A stretch of DNA of 64,000 nt from assembly GCA_964020975.1 (NCBI GenBank), contig OZ026615.1, forward strand, positions 35,232,355 through 35,296,354, written 5' to 3'. The number at the start of each line of letters is the position of its first letter. Within the stretch, counting starts at the first letter, position 1. The notes beneath the pieces were generated by a model that was not told where the DNA came from, made no database searches, and saw nothing but the letters and a program-made list of their open reading frames with translations. Positions 46,949 to 58,193 of this stretch are shown in pieces. The position numbers were made by a program, and so were the translations under genes. This DNA is from Hermodice carunculata (Eukaryota; Annelida; Polychaeta; Eunicida; Amphinomidae).

Positions 46949-48091
46949 TCTGGGTGTGAAACCAGACATTTTGTGTTTCCAAGAATCCTTTTTTTCTTTC
47001 CTTCTTTCTTCTTTACAACCAAATTGGTCTGTAGTTTTTCTCGAACACTATTATTCCGAAAACCACCAAACTTGCCATGGTGACTGACCTACCAGTGAAA
47101 TTGTGCCTATCATTTGGAATAGTTATGATGTTTAAAATTATGCAAATGAGGGGAAATTAAAATTTTAAAAGCTGCATATCTTCCAAACTATTGCAGATAG
47201 ACACAAAACTTCAATGGCCACATATAGGTTTGTAACACCTGTTATTACTGGACGGTAAATGAAAGTTGTAAAATTTCCAATTATGCTAATTAGGGGCATT
47301 GAAAAATTTTAAAGTTGAATGTCTCCAAAACTATTATACACACAGATGTCATTCCAACTTCAGTGTACAGGTTTGTGGCAATTGCAACCAGATTTCAACT
47401 ATGATGTACATGCCATCGTGCTCCATCACAGTGATGTTGATAAGTAAACACAACCCCATGTGTGATGTAACAACAACAGTACGCCACTACATTAACAGGT
47501 GTCAGTAGTTTTTATTCGGTTCTTGATGAGAAACACCGAGTTCCGAAACCAGTCAAACCTTCCGTCTCTGCCACACGCATGGCTACTTGCCAAGTTTTGC
47601 TCATCAGGTTTGTGGCAAAGTTGCATCCAATGAACCATAAACCAAAGTTGTAGGATTTTAATTTGTGCCAATTGGGTGACTGTGCAAAATTTAAATCTCG
47701 AATTGCTTCAAAACTATTATTTATAGAGGTGCCATTCCAACTTTTATTTGTAGCTATGTGACATAGCCACATCCAATGAACAATGAACCAAAGTTGTAGG
47801 CTTTTAATTCATGCAAATTAGGCAAATACACACAATTAGAATGTTGAATAGCTTCAAAACTATTATAGATACATTGTAGTGGTGTCATTCAAACTTCACT
47901 TTATAAGTTTCTGACAGGGCCACATCCAATGAACCAAGAAGAACCAAAGTTGTAGCATTTTAATTTATGCAAATTAGGCTAATACACAAAATTTTGATTA
48001 TGTTGAACAATGGCAAAGTGTAGCATTTTAAACTGTTCTTATTTTGAAGGCACCCAGACAGATTTGCTATGAAGCAAATCTTCTATTCTAG
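46949..48091 (+). mobile_element. Helitron-like element (second core type)
   Basis: The 5' end is TCTGGGTGTGAAACCAGACA, preceded by A. A TTTCTTTCCTTCTTTCTTC tract follows, then AACCAAATTGGTCTGTAG. The core has about five units of 155-175 bp with CTATTATAGATA, CATTCCAACTT, CCACATCCAATGAACCA and AATTTATGCAAATTAGGC. The 3' hairpin is GATTTGCTATGAAGCAAATC, then TTCTATTCTAG followed by T. Confidence 0.78.
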
Positions 48092-48249
48092 TCAGACCTA
48101 CTCTCTCAATGCAAAATATCTTTATGTTACACATTTGTATCTTTATGTTACAAATTTATGTCTCATATCCATTCTCATTTCAAAATGACATCTTGTATGA
48201 AACAGTGACAGGGTGGACCTCATCTTGAACTCATCCATGAGCAGCCTCC

Positions 48250-48514
48250 TTAACCCTTTCCCCCTTAAACTGACCCAAACCAACTGATGGCCAAAATGTC
48301 ATCTGCTTCAATGTTTTTGACCAATTTTAACAGTAATGAAAAACAACTGAATAAGACTTGTAGATGACAGCTACCAGATAGCATGCCCCAGGTCAATAAC
48401 TTATAGGCGTAAATAAGAAAAAAAAAAAAAAAGTTACCTTGGCGTTGGTTGTGCGCCAAGTGCCACACCTACACCAGGGAGCTGACTCTGGCTTTGTTGA
48501 AGGGCCAAAGCGTT
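48250..48514 (+). mobile_element. TTAA-flanked MITE copy
   Basis: Opens TTAACCCTTTCCCCCTTAAA and closes GGGCCAAAGCGTTAA. The nested palindrome is diverged and an A-run (48418-48432) interrupts it. Confidence 0.7.
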
Positions 48515-48984
48515 AACGTTTGAAAAAGGTCAGTCTATCCTGAGCCAAATAGGTCAGGTGGGCTCCTGGAAAACTCACCTCCACACTCTGCTGGGTCTTT
48601 TTTTTTTTACTTTGCATTTGAAATCTACGGTATATCTGGACATATGAAACATCTGAAAATTGCATACATACCCACTTTGACCCATGATTATTTTCTGTTA
48701 TAACCATAAAAAAATTGGCAACACAGACTTGGGTACTTTGTCATGGCCACAACACAAGTAAAATTCTAACACTTGACAAAAATTACTTTAACAGCGAAAC
48801 TTTAAAAAACATAATTTGGCCAAAGAACCCCAAGCTGAGTTGAGCTGAGTTGAGTTTTGGGTACATGCAGTTTAAAGGGAATTACTATGAGCAGCAGTGA
48901 GCCTATCTGAACAGCATCAACTGCTGATAGATGGATATGAATGGTGCAGATACTTGATGGCTGGGCTTTAATAGGTTCTGCCAT

Positions 48985-49776
48985 GAGTATATATCCTCAT
49001 CAAGTTTGAAGTGGATCTGCTTGTACGGTTTTGCAGAAAATTGCATAAACAGATATACCCTGGAATCATACTAACGTGTGCACCAACTGCTCATTACATA
49101 TACAGTAAAACCTCCCTACACTGAACACCCTTGGGACTGGAAAAAAGTGTTCAGTATAGTGAGGTGTTCGGTATAGGGAAGTTTGCTTACATTGGAACTA
49201 TATATTTGGGACCGAGAAATGGTGTTCAGTATAGAGAGGTTTTCGTGATAAGGAGGTGTTCAGTTAGAGAGGTTTTACTGTATAGCTATAAAAATTAATT
49301 AAAAGAACAGGAAATGCTGGTTGTGCCACCTGAAGAGAAAATTGGCATAGACTAGTCCAGCTTAATTCCCATCAAGTTTCAAGAGAATCAAGTATGTGGT
49401 TTTAAGAGAAGATCTTGAAAACTACAAAAATGTACAAAAATTGATTAAGATAAAAATTAAAAAAAAAAAAGAGTGCCACCTGTTCAACACATTAAGGAGT
49501 AGGCAAAGCCAAAAAAGTTCACAAAGCCATTTGGCAAGCAGTTTCAGAGGCAAGATATCTGAAGATTTTCCTTGAAAATGAACAAAAATTTCATTAAAAA
49601 AATCAAAGTATCAGTGTAGAAAGACCATTTGAACAACCCTGACAGAGATCTATCAAATTTAGGTACGTCTGCACTGAATTTTTGCAGAATCTGGATGACA
49701 GCTTTGGAGAAGTTGATAATGTGAATAGTGGAGCGGGAACATCAGATAAACACAGCCGACTCAACAGCTGTGTTAA
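48985..49776 (+). repeat. A-related repeat split by a TA-type MITE
   Basis: Pieces at 48985-49080 (CATCAAGTTTGAAGTGGATC) and 49330-49776 (CATCAAGTTTCAAGAGAATC, GAATCTGGATGACAGCTTTG) resemble 541-1025. The tail is GCCGACTCAACAGCTGTGTT then AAAAAG. The MITE at 49103-49280 lies between them. Confidence 0.5.
49103..49280. mobile_element. TA-flanked palindromic MITE (mariner/pogo-like)
   Basis: 178 bp with ends CAGTAAAACCTCCCTACACT and AGTTAGAGAGGTTTTACTG, and TA on both sides. Internal GTGTTCAGTATAG motifs repeat on both halves. TA targets and CAGT ends are typical of Tc1/mariner and pogo MITEs. Confidence 0.85.
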
Positions 49777-50417
49777 AAAGTAACAAAAAGGAAATAGAAA
49801 TTCTCCACTGAAATAATTATGATAATGAAACTATGAGAGGCTCTCAAAATATGGCAGGTATAATGACCCCTACAAGACTTTATTATAGGATTCTTGATAT
49901 AACATTATAAACATCAGCTTTGAAGGTATTATTATTAATATTATCTTGGCAGTCAGAGCAATGATAATAATTCGTGTCACTGTACCAAAATAACATGCGT
50001 GATGCTGTCCAATTATCTGTTTAAAATCTCATCAGGGACTGCCCAAAGACAAGCATGGCGTGTTAGATTGCTATGTTATGACGGCCCCTATTATGTTCTT
50101 TCTTTTTCAAGCTACTTGCTTCCTTGTCAGTGCTCAGTCAAGACATTTTCCACAGGGTTGATGTTCTTGCAGTTTTTGTGACTTTAAGAGTCACTATACA
50201 CAACACGTAATGTCCTCTCATACATCAGCTAATTATTCTCACAGTGGCATATATCTGTCACAGCATTAATCAACGTGCGCGATATGTTTATGACCTTCTT
50301 GAAAATGACATGAAAATGTGCATTCCACTATTTTGTTTGTCTTTAAACAATTTTGTTGTCACAAAGATAGATAGATAATGTGGCATATCAAGGCCAAATG
50401 CAAGACTGCTTTTACTT

Positions 50418-50420
<3 letters not shown>

Positions 50421-50513
<93 letters not shown>
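50421..50513. repeat. (AC)n microsatellite, about 46 units
   Basis: Uninterrupted AC run. Minus-strand Cys-Val frames through it are artefacts. 49777-50420 before it shows nothing recognisable. Confidence 0.98.
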
Positions 50514-50514
<1 letters not shown>

Positions 50515-50749
50515 GAAAAAAGAAAAAAGAGAATATTTACAAATAAAGGGACGGTGAAGCATGCATATCAATTTGCGAGTTGTAACTTCTGGCAGATGGA
50601 ATACCAGGCTGGCAGGGGTTATCATGAAGCCACACAATAAGGTACACTCCCTCAATCTGTGGTGCCTACTTATGTGTTAATACAAAGAACCTGTCACACT
50701 TCATTTACATTAAACATATTTCACATTTGAGTGACAAAACTGGCTGGCA

Positions 50750-50953
50750 CTCAAATGTTTTACGCTTCAATGTTTTTGATTCATTTCAACAGAAATGAAC
50801 CACAATCTGCATGAGAATTGTAACTGAGACCTATCAAGATAACACAACTCAGGACAACAGCTTTCCTTGGCATGGGTTGGGTACTTGGCACCCAACCCAC
50901 GTACAGCAGGAGAAACTGTTGACTTGGCCTCAGATGAAAAGAGAATGGGTTAA
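50750..50953 (+). mobile_element. TTAA MITE, 5'-truncated
   Basis: Keeps the interior (CAATGTTTTTGATTCATTTC, GACAACAGCTTTCCTTGGCA then TGGGTTGGG, and CCCAACCCACGTACAGCAGG) and the 3' end AAAAGAGAATGGGTTAA. Confidence 0.7.
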
Positions 50954-51512
50954 TGTACATCCACTGCCCCTTGCTGAAATATCATCATGTGCCCATGTTT
51001 ATGAACTTCTGACTATGTGGCTATGATATGTAACACCCAACCGTTTTCCCTTTGCGTTTTAAATGTATGTATATACATGTATACATATCAACACATCCAA
51101 ATGTGTGCTATCGTCTTCTCCCTAAGTGCACAACAGAATACATACGTTTGAAAAATGCTAATTACCTTAAAAGAAGTCCAAGCCAACAGGGAACAGCACA
51201 AGAAGTCCTTCCTTCTCTCTTGCCTGTACGTGAACTAAGTCACTGCCCACGTCTGGAGACCAGTGTGTCTGACTACATCATCTAACACATCCATTCAAGA
51301 CTGGCTCTGCCGACTGTCACACTATATATACATGTACACTCTCACTGCTCTCTCAGACAGTGTCATGAACATGCGTCAATGCACCATTGGCAGGAGTCGA
51401 TGACAAGGCCTTCTACTACTGCAGGGTGATGTTCATCATAAGGTAACTCCTTATTGGCCTTCTGTGGGCAATTGTAGGAGCAGTCTGGCTCGAAGTTTTT
51501 ACACGTCTTCTT
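50954..51512. other. No gene supported
   Basis: Minus-strand CTTCTTTTAAG followed by GTAATTAG near 51165 is donor-like, but no supported frame accompanies it. Confidence 0.35.
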
Positions 51513-51947
51513 TTAACAAGAGTTCCATGAGCCTAATGCTCTGCTGACATTTAATCTGATAACCATCACCAAAAAATCCTTTCCTGAAAAGCAATCTCTC
51601 CTGATGACCTTGAGAAAGTAATGGTGATAATCCATAATGTACAATATCAAACTTCCACATGATGCACATTTCTGGTACATTTGGTATCATTTGCCTTATT
51701 CTTTATCAACATATTGAATTAAATGTCCTTTTCTCAAGTGCTAAATGACCTGAAAAATAAGTCAAGGTCACACAATCACTGAACAATAGTGACTCCAAAA
51801 GTTGGTCACCAAGTGGAGATTTATGCACAATGTACTCAAGTGCAAGTTTTATCTGGAGGCTCAATTATCTTTGTTGTTGGAGTCCAAGCAACTCCCTGCC
51901 ATTACAAAATCACCCCTCTTTAAACTTAACAGGCTTATTGACAAAAC
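51513..51947 (+). repeat. B-family 5' fragment
   Basis: Head AACAAGAGTTCCATGAGCCT then AATGCTCTGCTGAC. The core (GGTCACCAAGTGGAGATTTA, TGGAGGCTCAATTATCTTTG) breaks off at about 51947 where another head begins. Confidence 0.65.
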
Positions 51948-52100
51948 AACAAGAGGATCATGATGATCCTGTGCTCTGCTGACTGGGATCTGCTTTTATA
52001 GTATTGGAACACAGGGACTGCAGTCTATAGATTTGTACAGCTATATACATGTCTGAAAGAGGTTTGCACACCTTGTGCTTTTATGTTCATGTTGTAGAAA
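51948..52100 (+). repeat. Head of the 20511-type element inside the B family
   Basis: AACAAGAGGATCATGATGAT then CCTGTGCTCTGCTGACTGGG matches 20511-20580 almost base for base, then diverges after GCTATATACATG. 52101-52439 after it is AT-rich with (TA)n at about 52208-52230. Confidence 0.65.
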
Positions 52101-52439
52101 ATTTTTAACTTCCACACATATATTTCAGTTTAGGGAACATTTATCCTTATACTTTGAAAATAGCAAACAAAATAGCACCGATATATAAACATTTTAACAA
52201 AGAACAAATATATATATATATATATATATGTTACACAACATTGTAATGCAAACTAAATATATGTAGCTGCTTGCTTAATTGTCTGTTTCGGATAGCAAAT
52301 CCCTTCATGTGATATGTACATTTGATTCAGCATTTATCAAAGATACAAATTGACAGTGTAGAAAGGTCATAGCTGACTTTATTCAGGAAACAAAATTGAA
52401 TAGGGCGACCTGACTTGTCCATGGTAGTACGATAAACTT

Positions 52440-53682
52440 GGACAAGTACCAAATTCCATAACTGGGTCACAGTGACCAACATGTAGGTCACCAAGTAGAG
52501 TTTCATGTACAATGTACTCAAGTGCCATTTTGATCTGGAGGCTCAATTCTCTTTGCAACTGATATCCACACTACACCCTGCCATCATAAAAATCACCTCT
52601 TTCAACTTTACAGGCCTGGCGACCTAACAAAACTAGGCCAAGGTCACTGATATCACATAATATATTAGCACTAAACACGATCCATATAAAATGTAAATTT
52701 GCCATTTCTAATTCTTTTTCCACATATGGAATTTTGCATCTTTCAATTACGAAATGAATATCGTTTGCCTTGGTATTACAGGGTTACATCAGCCTCAGTG
52801 CCTGCTGCCATATTCCAAATGCCCACAAATGATATTTATTTCTCATATTTAGATTTGAACCTATTTTTGAGTCAAATTATTCACTTTAAATATCAAAATT
52901 AGCCCATTCAATCATGATGCGGCAAATTTCAGGCAACTGAATGGTCATTTCATGTTTCACATGTTTATTTTGGGAAATAGAGAGGGAGGAGCTTCATTTC
53001 TTTTGGGCATTGCTTATAGGTTTGACTGGCATGTGAATGTATGGCAATATGTTTTAACAAATACAAATGGTTGGCTTGTGTATTCATGGCATTCTAAATG
53101 AAAATTGCCGTCTATTGCTTTCCATAGAAGAATTCTAAACTAAATGTAAATATCACACTTTGGCTCACAATTTACATCAAAGTATAGGTGGCACCACTAG
53201 TATCATACACAACACTTTGACCTCCTCCACAATCCCACTAAATTCCATGCAGATCTATCTGCCACTGAATAAGCCAAGCTTCCATCCATAGCAGTAATTT
53301 CCCTTATTTCAAGTTTAACCTCTGCATATCTCAGTTCAGTAACAGAAAGTTATCCCTTATCATGAGGCCCACACAGATGCTGGGCTTCACTGGGCATGCT
53401 CAGCTGAGATGTCTACTTGGCTTATTAAGCATGCCAACGTGGTCAAAAGATTTTTACATTTTGACCCATATATAACATAACACCACAGGTGGTGCCACCA
53501 ATATTGAACTCAACCTCGATTTTCATACACTTGGTAAGTCCTCAAAGCTGTGGGACTATCTTGAAAACTGTGGATTTTATTGCACTCACAAGTGAAAGCT
53601 TATGGACAGCCACAGTAGAAAGATAGATGGATAGATGAGTGATTGCATGAGCTCTGTTACCTATGGTCAGCTGAGCTAAAAA
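52440..53682 (+). repeat. B-family element, 3' part
   Basis: GGTCACCAAGTAGAGTTTCA, AGGTGGCACCACTAGTATCA, CAATCCCACTAAATTCCATG and TAACACCACAGGTGGTGCCA. It ends in AAGATAGATGGATAGATGAG then GGTCAGCTGAGCTAAAAA. An unrelated stretch of about 350 bp (52750-53100) interrupts the core. Confidence 0.65.
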
Positions 53683-53699
53683 GAAGGTGTTGCCATTTA

Positions 53700-54149
53700 T
53701 ATTTTTATTTTCTGATTTTAATTTATGCAAATAAGGCAAATACACAAAATCTAAATCTGGAATACATATAACTTCAAAACTATCATACATACACACAATT
53801 ATAGGTACCATTCCAACTTGAATTTGTAGGTTTTTAACATAACAGTATTTAATGAACCATGAACCAAAATTGTAGGCTTTAATGTATACCAAATAGACAA
53901 ATACACAAAATTGAAATCTTGAATAGCTTCAAAACTATTGTAGATAGTGGTGTCATTCAAACTTTACTTTATAAGTTTACATGGCCACATCCAAAGAAGC
54001 AAGAACCGAAGTTGTTACATTTTAATTTATGCAAATTAGGCTAATGCATAAAATTTAAATTATGTTGAACAATGGCAAAGAGTAGCAGTTCAAACTGTCT
54101 CATTTTGAAAGCACCCAGACAGATTTGCTGTGAAGCAAATCTTTTCTAG
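53700..54149 (+). mobile_element. Helitron-like 3' fragment (second core type)
   Basis: Units CATTCCAACTTGAATTTGTA and AATTTATGCAAATTAGGCTA, then CAGACAGATTTGCTGTGAAG and CAAATCTTTTCTAG followed by T. 5'-truncated. Confidence 0.75.
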
Positions 54150-54348
54150 TTTTTTACTGTATAATAGGCCCACATCCCATGAGACAGCTTTTTTTTTGAG
54201 AGAGAGACCAGTAACTGGTTATCCCTGTGGGGGGGGGGGGGCCTTTCAAAAGATGTTTTACTGTATGACAAGTGAACTGTCACCATGAAGTGAATTCACT
54301 ACCAGTGATACATTTAATGGGTACCATGATATCAGGTGACTCAAAGAC

Positions 54349-54384
54349 CTGAGGAAAGCCCTAATGGGCCGTTTGGGCTGAAAC
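54349..54384 (+). ncRNA. Hammerhead-core-like motif
   Basis: CTGAGGA, then the stem AGCCC/GGGCT enclosing a 14-nt loop, then GAAAC. This fits the hammerhead core CUGANGA, stem II, GAAA exactly. The following CATGTTGTTGGTGAC resembles the stem III region of repeat-borne hammerheads, but I cannot fold a convincing stem III/I pair or place the cleavage triplet. Family knowledge: Penelope-like retroelements carry such ribozymes. Whether this one is functional is unknown. Confidence 0.35.
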
Positions 54385-54394
54385 ATGTTGTTGG

Positions 54395-55190
54395 TGACAC
54401 CCCTTTTTATGGCTAGATATGTTGGGTTCAAATTGTAGCTATTGTAACATTGCACATTTTTGTAATTTACATGTGAACTCTGAAGGTCAAAGATCAAGGT
54501 TATTTGGACCTTTGAAATATTCATCTGGCCATAACTCTGTCAATTTTTATCCAATTTTAACCATGTTGGACCCATACTGTAGGTATTGCAACACTGCATA
54601 TTTTTGTAATTGACATATGACCTCTAAAGGTAAAAGGTCAAGGTCATTTGGACCTTATTTTCATCTGGCCATAACTCCCTCAATTTTAAACAAAGTTTGA
54701 TTATCTTGGGCTCAAATTGTAACGTTTGGAACACTGCACATTTTTGTCATTTACATGTGACCTCTCAATGTCAAAGATCAAAGTTATTTGGACCTTTGAA
54801 ATTTTCATCTAGCCATACCTTGGTCAATTTTCATCTAAATTTTGATCATGTTGGGTTCAAATTGTAGCTATTGTAACACTGCACATTTTTGCAATTAACA
54901 TGTAGCCTCTAAAGGTTAAAGGTCAAGGTCATTTGGCCCTTTGTAAGTTTCATCTAGTTACAACTCGGTCAATTTTCATCTGATTTGGTTCATGTTGGGC
55001 TTAAATTGTAGGTATTATAACACTGAACATTTTTGTAAATTATATATGTAACCTTGAAAGGTCAAAGGTCAAGGTCATTTGGACTTTGAAATTTTCATCC
55101 AGCCGAAAGCTTAATGGAATGTGAAGTACCAAAGGACAACTTTTGAAGGCACAGAGAGAGATTTGCTTTGAATCAAATCTTCTTTTCTAG
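54395..55190 (+). mobile_element. Helitron-like 3' fragment (AGGTCA core)
   Basis: About five 145-bp units with GTTGGGTTCAAATTGTAGCT, CACATTTTTGTAATTTACAT, GACCTCTAAAGGT..AAGGTCAAGGTCATTTGG. The 3' end is GATTTGCTTTGAATCAAATC, then TTCTTTTCTAG followed by T. Confidence 0.8.
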
Positions 55191-55358
55191 TCTAACTCTT
55201 GTCCTCTTGGTTTAATTGTTTCATTTCATTTCATTTCATTTTGCGATATGTGCATAAAATCTGTACAAAATTTATCAACTCACTGGTGACTACACCATAC
55301 TCTTGTACATGGTAACAATCAAGGTACTACTAGTTCACACAATATATATTTATATATA

Positions 55359-56060
55359 CAGTAAAACTTGTGTTAAGTGTTCGCCCTTGGGACTGGGCAA
55401 AAGTGCCCACTTAAGACAGGTGTCCACTTAGTGGAGGGTCAGCCCGCTGGGCCATATAGTAAAGTACAAGTACATGTATATGTACATAATACTCTGTAGC
55501 GGGCTGTACAGGGCCTTCATTTAGAACAGAATAAAAACAACATCCTTGATAAACTTCCTTTTATTAACCAGAAATTTCCTAGCTATTTGAAAACTACTGA
55601 TTGAAAAAAAAATATGCATTGGAAACATTAATATCAGTGTTAAAAGCATTTGAAAAAGTCTGTGCGACTACACGTATGTCCTTGTAATAAACAGTCTTGC
55701 ACTGTATTTGTACACTCATCCACAGCCCCCTAAACCAGCAGGTAAATAGGTTTCAAAGGGATTAGTAGAGCAACATAATGCTAAGAAAACACAGTAGCAC
55801 ATGTTCTGTGCCTTTGCATCCTCCTGTTGGGAAGAAAAACTGCAGTTTGGCAGATCATTGGGAGATATTTGAAGGGTAAACAAAAAGAAAAAGATTAATT
55901 ATGGTGCCCACTTAAGCAAATAAAGGTATATAAAATGCCCTTTTAGGGTGCCCACTGCCCACAAAGAACAGATGCCCACTTAGCAGAGGGTCCATTAAGA
56001 TGGGACCTAATGGGGGAAAAAAACGGGACCGGGCAAAAGAGTCCACTAACTTACTGCTAC
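55359..56060. mobile_element. Decayed TA-type MITE cluster
   Basis: Starts TA then CAGTAAAACTTGTGTTAAGT, with CCCTTGGGACTGGGCAAAAG, GCCCACTTAAG and GTCCACTTAG. These motifs recur around 55905-56050 (GTGCCCACTTAAGC, GGGACCGGGCAAAAGAGTCC) in a second orientation. The right terminus is unclear. Confidence 0.45.
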
Positions 56061-56200
56061 TTACAAGTCAGTATTTCCAGGAAATCCCGTAGAAATATTC
56101 AAGTAATACACGCAAATGCATTCTACATGAACCATCATTTTTCAACAACTATATAATTGTCATGCTCCACGAAATTGTTGCTTCCATGTGCATGCAATAT

Positions 56201-56334
56201 GAAAGGTCACCTACACTGTATGTACTTTTTTTTCTGTAGGTGCATGGTGTTGGCTCAACTACAGTGTTACCTGATGTATGTGGTCACCTCTTCAGTCTAG
56301 AACAAGTGACCACATACAGTGCAGGTGACCTTTC
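56201..56334. mobile_element. Short inverted-repeat element
   Basis: The left end GAAAGGTCACCTACACTGTA mirrors the right end TACAGTGCAGGTGACCTTTC (arms about 24 bp). Inside lies a second pair around GTGGTCAC and GTGACCAC. Related in sequence to the CAGTG MITE at 12870. Confidence 0.8.
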
Positions 56335-56736
56335 ATTGCAGGAAAATTTACAATGAAAATGACTGCTGTATCACAGTAATGAGGCCTCAAAAAGCACTGT
56401 GGCTGTTCATGGCAGAGACCACACACAGCAGGTATTTTCCTGGCATTTGCCCACACACATCTAAAGCACAGTGTGCCTTCGAGATGGACATGAAATCAAT
56501 TTCTTTCCTGACCTCATCTCCTGGAAAATGCTGTCAAATCTTTGGCAGGATCACCATTATTTCTCAGTAACAATAATGTTGTAGTTTTTGAGCTGGTTAA
56601 CATTTATGCTGGCTGGAAAAGTCACTGATCTAATGCATTTTAGAAGTAAATAATCCTGTTCCCTTGAAATAATACTGAGTGAAAGACTTGCCGTCACATG
56701 CATTGGCCACTTTTGTGCCCAACCTGTTAATAAAAC
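56335..56736. other. No gene supported
   Basis: An 83-codon plus frame ending near 56570 has no recognisable domain. Confidence 0.35.
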
Positions 56737-56914
56737 TTAACTCATTCCATACTATGGTCTAAGGCCTTGGACAGTGCCAGAACCGCTGACTTGAGACTAT
56801 AGGCATGTTGGTACTTGAACAAAAGCACTTTTTATGAAAATTTAAAGATGCAATTGTCATCTTAAATCTAGGTAAATATACCTAAGAAACAGGAACTGGT
56901 ATGGAATGAGTTAA
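56737..56914. mobile_element. Second TTAA MITE family
   Basis: TTAACTCATTCCATACTA at the left and TGGTATGGAATGAGTTAA at the right: an 18-bp inverted repeat with one mismatch, bounded by TTAA, 178 bp. Not related in sequence to the TTAACCC family. A lone right end lies at 12345-12365. Confidence 0.85.
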
Positions 56915-57884
56915 AGCTCTAGACCTGGCCAGGATATGCAAATCTGATCAGTTTCATCGTCACTTCCGATTCATATTTTTTATTCAGATGAAATTGAGAA
57001 ATAATTTATTGAAGCAGACAAATTTTGACAACCAGTTAGATTTGGTTGGCTTAAGATGATGGGGGTGAAGGGTCAATCGATAAAATAAAAATGTATAGAA
57101 CAGAGCATTACACCATGCGTCAATAAATCTCTGCCAGTACTCTCCTCACATGCAACATACGTCAGTGAAGTATCTCCTGAATGTCATATGCCTCAACCCC
57201 CATGTAAGGTTCTTAATTTAGAAAGTTGACCTGTACATGTGCAGTGATTGGGAACATAAAATTAATTTTGTGATGTTCAAGCTTTCTACATAAACATTCC
57301 AAAGGTTAAAATTAAAAACATTAATAATTACACCTGTAACTTTAATCATCTGGTCGATGTACATTGCAACAAAAATTTCATCTCAATAAAAATTGTATTG
57401 TAAATCAATTTGGGTATTAAGGTGGCTCCCATGATAGGAGTTGCTTCATGGCCTTAATGGGTGTCTCCTGACCAAGATATGTTACAAATGTGTATTCTGT
57501 ACAGAACAATGGTCAAATAAAGGTTGTCTGAGTCTGAGTCTACAATGAAAGTGCAAATCACTAAATGAACATGGTGTAACTTTCATGATAGCATTATTCA
57601 GAGAAATTGACAGGTAAGACAAGGATCTGTTTACTGTGTTCCATTTTCCTGTTATAAAACATACCATCTGTTTTGCTCATACATGTTGCATGCAGTGATA
57701 CCCCTCTTGGGAGATCAGTTGTGGGGATTGCCAAGCTGTGGTCTCTCAAAAATAAGTGTCTTTCATAGGTCACACTTAGCTAATGTTTAAACAAGTGATC
57801 AAATATACATCTGAAAATATGGTTTTTCTAAAGCTATCTGTCTTTTGGGAAGATGGAAACCACTGTAAAAGTGTATACATACAT
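56915..57884. other. No gene seen
   Basis: Unassigned. AATAAAGGTTGTCTGAGTCT near 57517 resembles the 3' end of a short retroelement, but no head was found. Confidence 0.35.
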
Positions 57885-57922
57885 ACATATAAATATACAC
57901 ACATGTGTATATATATGTATAT

Positions 57923-57967
<45 letters not shown>

Positions 57968-58013
57968 TGTGTATATACATAATACAATGTATATATGTGT
58001 ATGTATGTGTGTA
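57885..58013. repeat. Palindromic TA/CA microsatellite
   Basis: TACATACATACATATAAATA, CACACATGTGTATATATATG, a (TA)n core at about 57932-57958, and CACACACATGTGTATATACA on the far side. The tract is roughly symmetric. Confidence 0.9.
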
Positions 58014-58193
58014 TAGTAAAACCTGTTTTGCAAGACCACCCTAGGTAGGCCAAAAAGTGGTCACATAAGGCAGGTGGTCTCTCAGTAGAGGTGCAATAAC
58101 ATGGGAAAGATGGCAAAAGGGACATGGTAAACATAGTCTGAAAAGGCAAGCAATCTTTCCTCACAGTGGTCTCTCAAAGCAAGTTTCTCTGTA
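58014..58193. mobile_element. TA-type MITE (GTGGTCTCTCA family)
   Basis: The left end AGTAAAACCTGTTTTGCAAG then ACCACC mirrors the right end GTGGTCTCTCAAAGCAAGTT then TCTCTGTA. 180 bp, abutting the TA microsatellite, consistent with TA targeting. Confidence 0.7.

Noticed and set aside
50288-50655. Cys-Val repeat frames on the minus strand
   Set aside because: Translation of the (AC)n microsatellite.
57850-58013. CRISPR-like or tRNA features anywhere in the window
   Set aside because: No regular repeat-spacer pattern; the tandem arrays have no spacers. No tRNA B-box with a matching cloverleaf was seen.
57776-58164. Tyr-Ile-rich frames of 63-121 codons
   Set aside because: Translations of the TA/CA microsatellite.
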